Below, piece after piece: positions 46,767 to 52,933 of a DNA stretch of 55,893 nt (the first letter of the stretch is position 1; every line of letters starts with the position of its first letter). A program made the position numbers and the translations under genes. This DNA is from a virus. The stretch spans positions 1 through 55,893 of the IMG/VR virus record IMGVR_UViG_3300022562_000664. One strand, written 5' to 3'. Below the pieces are notes generated by a model that was not told where the DNA came from, made no database searches, and was given only the letters and a program-made list of their open reading frames with translations.

Positions 46767-49664
46767 ATGGAAGTTGTTATCTTGGCGCAGGGCCTACCTT
46801 TTGGGCCCACCACCATTGAGCACCGTTCTCTTGGTGGATCAGAAACTGCTGCTTTAATGATGGCGCGTGAACTTCGGAAGCGCGGCCATCTTGTAAGCAT
46901 TTTCTGTAATCTCCCTCCAGTTGGATACCCTGACCATATTGAAAATGGTGCCCAAGATGATTTGGGCGTTCGTTGGGTATCTGGAGATCAATACCAAGGG
47001 TTCATCTCTAATACAGAAGTTGATCTGCTAGTTGTTAGCAGGAACCCTGATTTATTTCAGTGTGTCCATCAAGCTAAGAAAGCAGTTTTGTGGTGCCATG
47101 ATTTAGCAACCTATCAAGGTTTGCTACCCCGGCTTATGCAATCTGCTTGGAATTTTGATGAGATTTGGTGCGTATCTGAATATCACCGCCAACAAATTCA
47201 TAAGGTCACTGGCTACCCTCTTAAGAACATTAGGGCAACAAGAAATGGAATTGTAAAGTTTGATTCCATCCTTCAGCTTCCTAGAGAGGAAAAGACACTA
47301 TTATATTCAGCACGCCCTGAGCGTGGATTAGAAAATTTAGTCAAAGAAGGCGGTATTATGGAGCGCCTTCCAGAATATCATCTTTATGTTACCATGTACG
47401 AAAACTATCCAGACCACATGATGGACTATTATCGTTATTTGTGGTCAAGGTGTGAAGCTCTTGACAATGTAACGCTTCTTGGACCTAAGACGCAACTTGA
47501 ATTGCGCCAACTTATGCGTAAATGTTGGGCTTATTGCTATCCCACAGCTTTTGAGGAAGTCTCTTGTATCATTGCGCGAGAGTGTATTGAACAGAAACTT
47601 CCTTTTATTGGAACAACTATCGGTGCACTTCCAGAAACATTAAATGGCTGTGGGCACCTATTTGAGTGCACCAAAGAAGAAGTGGGAACAGAAAAGTTTT
47701 GTGAAGAATTTGCTGAATTTGTTAAAGGGGCCGGGCGTGAAATTATGTCAATTGAAGAAGCCTGTAGCCTAAGAAATGATTTATATTGGGATGATGTAGC
47801 AGAACAATGGGAAGAATGGTCAGTTCCTGAAAAGCCTACTGACTATTCTGCTATTCACTCTTTGATTCAAGATAGTGATATCATAGCTGCAAAAGCAGTC
47901 CTAGATACTATTCCAGAAGATAAGCGCACCCCTGGTATCAAATGGCTTGAAAATGAACTCAAGACAAAATATGAGTTTGTTTTTGGGAACAAGAAAATGG
48001 AGGATCATTACAAAGATATTTACGACTTTGAAGAATCAAAGCAAGTACCTGAGCGGCAATCAATGAAAACACTCAGAGGGCATGCCAGATATAACTGTAT
48101 TGCCCAACTTGCACAGAATGTTCTTCCTGGAAGCACAGTCATCGAATATGGTTGTGCTGAAGGACCAATCATTCTTCAGCTAGCACGAGACTTCCCTGAT
48201 CGCCATTTTATTGGTATTGACTTTGTAGAGGCAAATATTGATCTCTGCAAAAAGTACGCAAAAGAACATGACATCAATAATGTTAGCTTCTATACAGGAA
48301 GTGTCGATGATTGGCCAGCCGAAGTGGAAGAGGTTGATGCAGCAATCATCGCTGAAGTTTTAGAACACACAATTAAGCCATGGGAGATCATCAGTAAGCT
48401 AGAGAGCCACGTCAAAATTGGTGGCAGGATGATTCTAACCGTCCCGCAAGGCCCATGGGAGTGGCAAGGCTTGAAGGGCCCTCAATGGCCCTGGAGGGCT
48501 CATATTTGGCACATCAATAAATGGATGCTGCGCAAGATGTTCGAGAACAAAGAAGAATGCATCTTGAATGCGCTCCAAGAAGGATACCACTACGATGGCC
48601 GAGTTTGTGGTCATTTGGTGATGGGTTATAAGGCAGATGGTGAGCCAGCAGTAGAAATTGATCCAATAGAAAAGGCCCGGTTGTCTAGGTATCGTCAGAG
48701 TATGGCAGCCTGCATGATTGCCATGAATGATGATGCAACTATTATCCGTGCGCTGGATTCAATTGGCAACTTTATTGAGCAATTGCAAATTGCTCTAGGT
48801 CCGTCCACTGACCACACCAGGGAAAGAATTGAAGAGTGGGCAAGCGAACATCCATGGGTAGAAACTAGAATCATTGATGTTCCTAAAATTGAAGCCAAAA
48901 AGTTTGGCTTTGATGATGCCAGAAATGAATCCATCAAAAATATTGAGTCAGACTGGATTCTCTGGATAGATTGTGATGAATATTTATCTGGGGACAAGAT
49001 TAGAGTTTTCACAAGGAACCACTGCTTTGATAGCTTGGCTATTCAGCAGCATCACTTTACTTGTGAGCCTGCTGGTGCTCCAGCCCAAATTGATAAGCCT
49101 GCCCGGTTGTTCCGAAACCGCATAGGTTTTGAATTCTTTGGCAAGGTCCATGAACATGCAGAGCTAGGCTTCAATGGTGGGCCGGGGTTTGTCCTACTTG
49201 TTCCTGGCGTTGATATTGGCCACACTGGTTATGTCAATGATGCTACGCGGATGAGTAGATTTGGTCGCAATTTTCCATTGCTTGAATGGGACCAAGAAGT
49301 TTATCCTGAGCGCAAACTTGGTAGGTTCCTATGGCTTAGGGACATCATCCATCGAATGCGACTTATTAATCAGCAAGGCAATGTAAATGAAGCTAGACGC
49401 CTAGCTGAAGAGGCTATAAACTTCTTCAAAGAATTTGGCGAATCCTTTGAAGCAATTGGTGGTGGAAGTAATGCCACCCTGGCCTATGTTTCTGAGGCCA
49501 TGCAATTTTTGGGCAGAGGTTGGCCCATGATTGTTGCTGTCCAACTAGAGGAACAAACAGCACAATATCAAGGGGTATTTGAGTCAGAGGAAGATGCTTT
49601 CAAGATTGCGAAGCGGGCACTGAAAGAGCAAATTGAAAAGCGCAAATCAGGATATTGGCAATGA
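46767..49664 (+). CDS. Three-domain glycosyltransferase-methyltransferase-glycosyltransferase
   Basis: A 965-residue protein. Residues 1-330 resemble a GT-B (GT4-like) enzyme: SLGGSETAALMMARELRKRG, WCVSEYHRQQ, LLYSARPERGLENL and CYPTAFEEVSCIIARECIE. Residues 440-600 form a class I SAM methyltransferase: VIEYGCAEGPIILQLA, FIGIDFVEANI and EVLEHTIKPWE. Residues 645-880 resemble GT2: ACMIAMNDDATIIRALDSI, DDARNESIKNIESDW and ILWIDCDEYL, with the DxD metal site. ATG 46767 is chosen for its AAAGGGG. Between capsid and neck genes, it most likely builds a methylated glycan on the virion, though acting on host surface sugars is possible. Confidence 0.88.
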   Translation: MEVVILAQGLPFGPTTIEHRSLGGSETAALMMARELRKRGHLVSIFCNLPPVGYPDHIENGAQDDLGVRWVSGDQYQGFISNTEVDLLVVSRNPDLFQCVHQAKKAVLWCHDLATYQGLLPRLMQSAWNFDEIWCVSEYHRQQIHKVTGYPLKNIRATRNGIVKFDSILQLPREEKTLLYSARPERGLENLVKEGGIMERLPEYHLYVTMYENYPDHMMDYYRYLWSRCEALDNVTLLGPKTQLELRQLMRKCWAYCYPTAFEEVSCIIARECIEQKLPFIGTTIGALPETLNGCGHLFECTKEEVGTEKFCEEFAEFVKGAGREIMSIEEACSLRNDLYWDDVAEQWEEWSVPEKPTDYSAIHSLIQDSDIIAAKAVLDTIPEDKRTPGIKWLENELKTKYEFVFGNKKMEDHYKDIYDFEESKQVPERQSMKTLRGHARYNCIAQLAQNVLPGSTVIEYGCAEGPIILQLARDFPDRHFIGIDFVEANIDLCKKYAKEHDINNVSFYTGSVDDWPAEVEEVDAAIIAEVLEHTIKPWEIISKLESHVKIGGRMILTVPQGPWEWQGLKGPQWPWRAHIWHINKWMLRKMFENKEECILNALQEGYHYDGRVCGHLVMGYKADGEPAVEIDPIEKARLSRYRQSMAACMIAMNDDATIIRALDSIGNFIEQLQIALGPSTDHTRERIEEWASEHPWVETRIIDVPKIEAKKFGFDDARNESIKNIESDWILWIDCDEYLSGDKIRVFTRNHCFDSLAIQQHHFTCEPAGAPAQIDKPARLFRNRIGFEFFGKVHEHAELGFNGGPGFVLLVPGVDIGHTGYVNDATRMSRFGRNFPLLEWDQEVYPERKLGRFLWLRDIIHRMRLINQQGNVNEARRLAEEAINFFKEFGESFEAIGGGSNATLAYVSEAMQFLGRGWPMIVAVQLEEQTAQYQGVFESEEDAFKIAKRALKEQIEKRKSGYWQ

Positions 49665-50161
49665 GCTATGCTACCATTGACGATGTCTTCAAACGCTATA
49701 AGCCCATTCGCACCCTTGTTGGGTCTGAAGATATCAGCGTCAATTCGGTAGAAGTCTCTTCCATATTCATCACTGATGCGGAAAGTTTTGTCGATGCATA
49801 CATATCGCGTCGATACGCCGTACCACTGAATCCAGTCCCATCATTGATTCGCCAAGTAACTTCTGACTTGGCCATCTTTAATATGATGGTTGAGAAATTA
49901 CCAGATACACCTGATTTCTTTCAGCCCAGATATGATCGGGCAATTAAGACTCTTGAAATGATCCGTGATGGGGAAATGGATCTTAGCAGCCAGACAGTTA
50001 TAACTTCTGGTGACCAAGAGGCTTGGTCAAGTACAATGGATTACCACCCTGTGTTCTCACCAGTCCTTAATCCATTGGATCAGACTGTTGACAAAGATCA
50101 AGTTGATGCCGACAAGTCTGATAGATCAGGAGACATTGGTGCTCCTGATCCGAATTGTTAA
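49661..50161 (+). CDS. Head completion protein (DUF1320, Mu gp36-like)
   Basis: A 166-residue protein with the DUF1320 features SYATIDDVFKRY, a helix AESFVDAYISRRYAVPL, SLIRQVTSDLAIFNMM and RYDRAIKTLEMIRDGEM. Members bind the portal as adaptor. ATG 49661 overlaps the previous stop and has AGGA upstream. Confidence 0.88.
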   Translation: MSYATIDDVFKRYKPIRTLVGSEDISVNSVEVSSIFITDAESFVDAYISRRYAVPLNPVPSLIRQVTSDLAIFNMMVEKLPDTPDFFQPRYDRAIKTLEMIRDGEMDLSSQTVITSGDQEAWSSTMDYHPVFSPVLNPLDQTVDKDQVDADKSDRSGDIGAPDPNC

Positions 50162-50676
50162 TGGCTGTTAGCACAATACATATTCAAGACCGGAATCTCA
50201 GGCGCGCAATGCGCGCCATGGAAGCTGGCCTGCGTAACCCTGCCCCGGTATATGGTCGCGCCGCTAGGCACATGCGAGATTACGTTCGCAATACTATAAC
50301 GCTACAAGGTCGCGCTAACCCTTATCCGCGCCTCTCGCAGTGGACTAGAGATAGGACGGGCCGAAGAAAGGCCCTGATCACCCTGCGACCTAGGATTAAG
50401 GCCCGTTGGGATAGGACGCAGGGTGAAGTTTACTTTGATCCTATTAGTGCACAATGGAACATAACTCAGCATCACACAGGATTCACTTCACCGGCAGTTG
50501 TTAACAAAAGAATGGCAGTGCCACTTAAATCTGGTGGTGTTAGAATTTTTTGGAGTAGAAAGCCCAGTAAGATTCCAGCAAGAAAAGTTTGGCCATCTAG
50601 GCAGGAGCTTGAGCGTGAAGTTGTGCCTTTCTTTTCTAGTTGGGTTGATAGGATGGCTAGAAGTAGATGGCGTTAG
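50161..50676 (+). CDS. Virion morphogenesis protein (Mu gpG-like)
   Basis: A 171-residue basic protein similar to the Mu gpG/phage_tail_S group: LRRAMRAMEAGLRNPAPVYG, a helix RHMRDYVRNTITLQG, then a PYPRLSQWTRDRTGRRKALI segment and IPARKVWP near the end. It probably acts in tail completion or stopper assembly. It starts one base into the preceding stop (TAATG); the next gene starts ten bases before its stop. Confidence 0.8.
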   Translation: MAVSTIHIQDRNLRRAMRAMEAGLRNPAPVYGRAARHMRDYVRNTITLQGRANPYPRLSQWTRDRTGRRKALITLRPRIKARWDRTQGEVYFDPISAQWNITQHHTGFTSPAVVNKRMAVPLKSGGVRIFWSRKPSKIPARKVWPSRQELEREVVPFFSSWVDRMARSRWR

Positions 50677-51131
50677 TTAATTATTACGCAATTCAATCAG
50701 CTTTGGCTGATCTATTAAAGACAGGCCCTTCTGGTGGATATACTGATGGTCATCACCCAAAAGATGTATTCATTGAAGCTATGGATCGTGAAGCAGTTTT
50801 TGATAACATGCCATTTATTAATGTTCGCCTTCCAGAGGGAACGATGGAAATGCGATCAATACCTAATGGCTATAGATTGTATTTAACATTCGAGATTGAC
50901 ATTGTGTGTTTTCACTTTACGCATTTTGTAAACGCAGCTATCCTTCGCGATACTATTCTGGGTGAAGCACAACTTGCGGTTCAACAGAATGCAAGATTTT
51001 ATGATGGAATTGACTCATCAAAAATTGAGCCAACAATTCGCTTTGGAGCGGGCACGGTTGAAGGGGCGCAAGGACACGTCGCAACGGCAACTTTTTCAGT
51101 TATCGTTGAGGCAGACATTGATGCTGCATAG
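50667..51131 (+). CDS. Tail terminator-like protein (DUF1834-like)
   Basis: A 154-residue mixed alpha-beta protein (NYYAIQSALADLLKTG, MPFINVRLPEGTMEMRS, YRLYLTFEIDIVCFHF, VATATFSVIVEADIDAA) with the size and position of tail terminator or Mu gp37 proteins, between the morphogenesis protein and the tube protein. It caps the tail tube. Assignment is by position and fold pattern. Confidence 0.65.
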   Translation: MALVNYYAIQSALADLLKTGPSGGYTDGHHPKDVFIEAMDREAVFDNMPFINVRLPEGTMEMRSIPNGYRLYLTFEIDIVCFHFTHFVNAAILRDTILGEAQLAVQQNARFYDGIDSSKIEPTIRFGAGTVEGAQGHVATATFSVIVEADIDAA

Positions 51132-51141
51132 GAGTTGACCG

Positions 51142-52209
51142 ATGGCCTCCGGTTCTGGTGGGCAAATTGCCCTAACCCGCTCTGATTCACTCTACCTGTC
51201 GGTCCAAAGTGTCGATACTTGGACCAATTTCGTTAGTGAATCTCTAGAGCACACTCTCAATGAGCTTGAAGAAGGAAGTATCACTGGCAACAAAGATGCG
51301 CCACCTTCTCATAAGGGTATCGACTTTGGCGCTGGTGATGTTCTTCTTGAGCCTGATCCTAACGCTATTGGCCATTGGATGCGTGGCGTCTTTGGTCAAT
51401 CTAGTGGTACAGTTCTTTGTGAAGCAGGATCGCTTGGAGCAAACTCATCCGCACTAGGTGCTGGCCGGCCTGTTCTTCGACATTCATTCCTTCCAATCCA
51501 GGCTGCAGTGGACAACAGAAATTTCCTGCCGCCTTACACTATCATGGTGTATAAGGACGTGGGGAGTGCATTCTACTTCCAAGGATGTCAAATCCACGGA
51601 ATTGAATTCCAGGCAACTGCTGGTCAGTTAGTTGGTGCAAATATCAACGTAATGGCTCGGAAAGTGGAACGTTTTGAGCGAACCACTGCCATTCAAAACC
51701 TGACCAAGGTATCTGGAAGCAAGCCTTGGGTCTGGGACATGGCCTCTGTTGAGATCAGTTCCGGCCAGCAAGGATTTGCCAACCTTCTTGTTGACACAAA
51801 TTTTGAGGCTATCAATATCAACCTCAATGTGCCACTAGAAGGCGTGGTGTTGCTTGATGGCAACAAGAACTATGCTGAATACCAAGTCAATGAATTCCGG
51901 CGAATCAATACCAATGGCACTGTGTCCTTCCGAGACCAGACCGCATATGATTCGTTTACCGCATATGAGAATCGCTCTTTGCGGATGACTTGGCAAAACG
52001 TTGCCTCCAATCAGCTGCTTGGTAATCCAAATTCAGCTTTCTATCCGACACTCCAGTTGGATATTCCCCAGTTCAAATTCTTGAGCTGGTCCACTCCGAT
52101 TGGTGGGCCAAACCGGCTCCAGACATCCTTTACTGGGAAGGCTGAACGCGATCCAACTAGCCTGTATCTCTGTGAGGCATTCCTAACGAATGTGACTAGC
52201 GTTTACTAG
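51142..52209 (+). CDS. Tail tube protein
   Basis: A 355-residue beta-rich protein upstream of the tail chaperone, the place of the major tail protein. Segments include SLEHTLNELEEGSITGNKDA, KGIDFGAGDVLLEPDP, GIEFQATAGQLVGANINVMA and LRMTWQNVASNQLLGN. This length and pattern match the phage_tail_tube-like proteins found with DUF1834 and tape measure genes. ATG 51142, 10 bases after the previous stop. Confidence 0.8.
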   Translation: MASGSGGQIALTRSDSLYLSVQSVDTWTNFVSESLEHTLNELEEGSITGNKDAPPSHKGIDFGAGDVLLEPDPNAIGHWMRGVFGQSSGTVLCEAGSLGANSSALGAGRPVLRHSFLPIQAAVDNRNFLPPYTIMVYKDVGSAFYFQGCQIHGIEFQATAGQLVGANINVMARKVERFERTTAIQNLTKVSGSKPWVWDMASVEISSGQQGFANLLVDTNFEAININLNVPLEGVVLLDGNKNYAEYQVNEFRRINTNGTVSFRDQTAYDSFTAYENRSLRMTWQNVASNQLLGNPNSAFYPTLQLDIPQFKFLSWSTPIGGPNRLQTSFTGKAERDPTSLYLCEAFLTNVTSVY

Positions 52210-52217
52210 GGGCACAT

Positions 52218-52649
52218 TTGAACCGTCAACAGCGTCGTGCTTTTGACAAGAGAAGGAAAAGGGGCATGAAGGCGAGCTTCACGCGCAGCGTTCAGTATGT
52301 TCCAACTTGGAATGGCAATCACCAACTTCCAAAGAAGGAACAATTTACTGCCACACTAAAGCCACTCAATATGGCAGATTTGCTAATGTTGATGGATGCT
52401 CTTCAAGGCTTGGGCGTCCAAAATCCAGATGATCTCAAAAATACGAATGTTGAAAAGTTCAAAGGCTTGATGGAACAAGCTGGAACGCTGATCCCTAAGT
52501 ACATCGAAGTCAGCAATCTGGAAGATGAATCAGGCCCGGTCACCGCTGAGACTTTGGTAGAATTTCCATACTACCTTGAGCTGGCAGCTGAACTTCTCAC
52601 ACAGCTTGCTAGCATTTCCTTGCCAGATAAGGATGAGGAAAAAAACTAA
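52218..52649 (+). CDS. Tail assembly chaperone, short form (gpG-like)
   Basis: A 143-residue protein with TTG start. The N-terminus is basic (NRQQRRAFDKRRKRG), followed by an AQ-like helical part (LNMADLLMLMDALQGLGV, FPYYLELAAELLTQLASI). It lies between tube and tape measure like lambda gpG and keeps the tape measure soluble. At its very end there is a canonical -1 slippery heptamer that produces the longer form. Confidence 0.8.
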   Translation: MNRQQRRAFDKRRKRGMKASFTRSVQYVPTWNGNHQLPKKEQFTATLKPLNMADLLMLMDALQGLGVQNPDDLKNTNVEKFKGLMEQAGTLIPKYIEVSNLEDESGPVTAETLVEFPYYLELAAELLTQLASISLPDKDEEKN

Positions 52650-52933
52650 GAAACGCAGCGAGACTGTCTCAGTGGGCACACACATCAGGACAAGTTTCTC
52701 AGCTGCGTACTAGACAAAGGGGTTGTGGTTTTTATTTAGCACTATTTGCTAAGTGCCACACCAGGAATGAAGGAGGATGGTACCAATATAGAACACCCGA
52801 TGGGGCACCGCTATTAGAGCAAGATGGTTTTACTCAAGCTTGCTTTGATGTGTTGAAAGAAACATTCAACACGATGATGAAAGAAGAACAGGACAGGACG
52901 CGCCGTGCCCCCGGTTCCCACAACAGACGTTAG
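52218..52933 (+). CDS. Tail assembly chaperone, frameshifted long form (gpGT-like)
   Basis: The -1 frame is open from CTA at 52646 through TAG at 52931-52933, adding 95 codons to the 143 codons of the short form (238 residues). The extension has a helical, aromatic, Cys-containing sequence (RTRQRGCGFYLALFAKCHTR, EGGWYQYRTPDGAPLL, ACFDVLKETFNTMMKEEQD), which looks like a natural protein, and has no good independent start. Slippery heptamer, 6-base spacer and downstream stem match known G/GT systems. Confidence 0.85.
52640..52646 (+). promoter_or_regulatory. Programmed -1 frameshift site A-AAA-AAC
   Basis: The heptamer is in the correct phase: last A of GAA, then AAA and AAC, directly before the stop codon. 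After six bases, ACGCAGC (52653-52659) with the following GAG can pair with CTC-A-GCTGCGT (52698-52708), a stem of about ten pairs with one bulge; an alternative small stem (GAGAC, GTCTC) lies inside. Confidence 0.85.
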
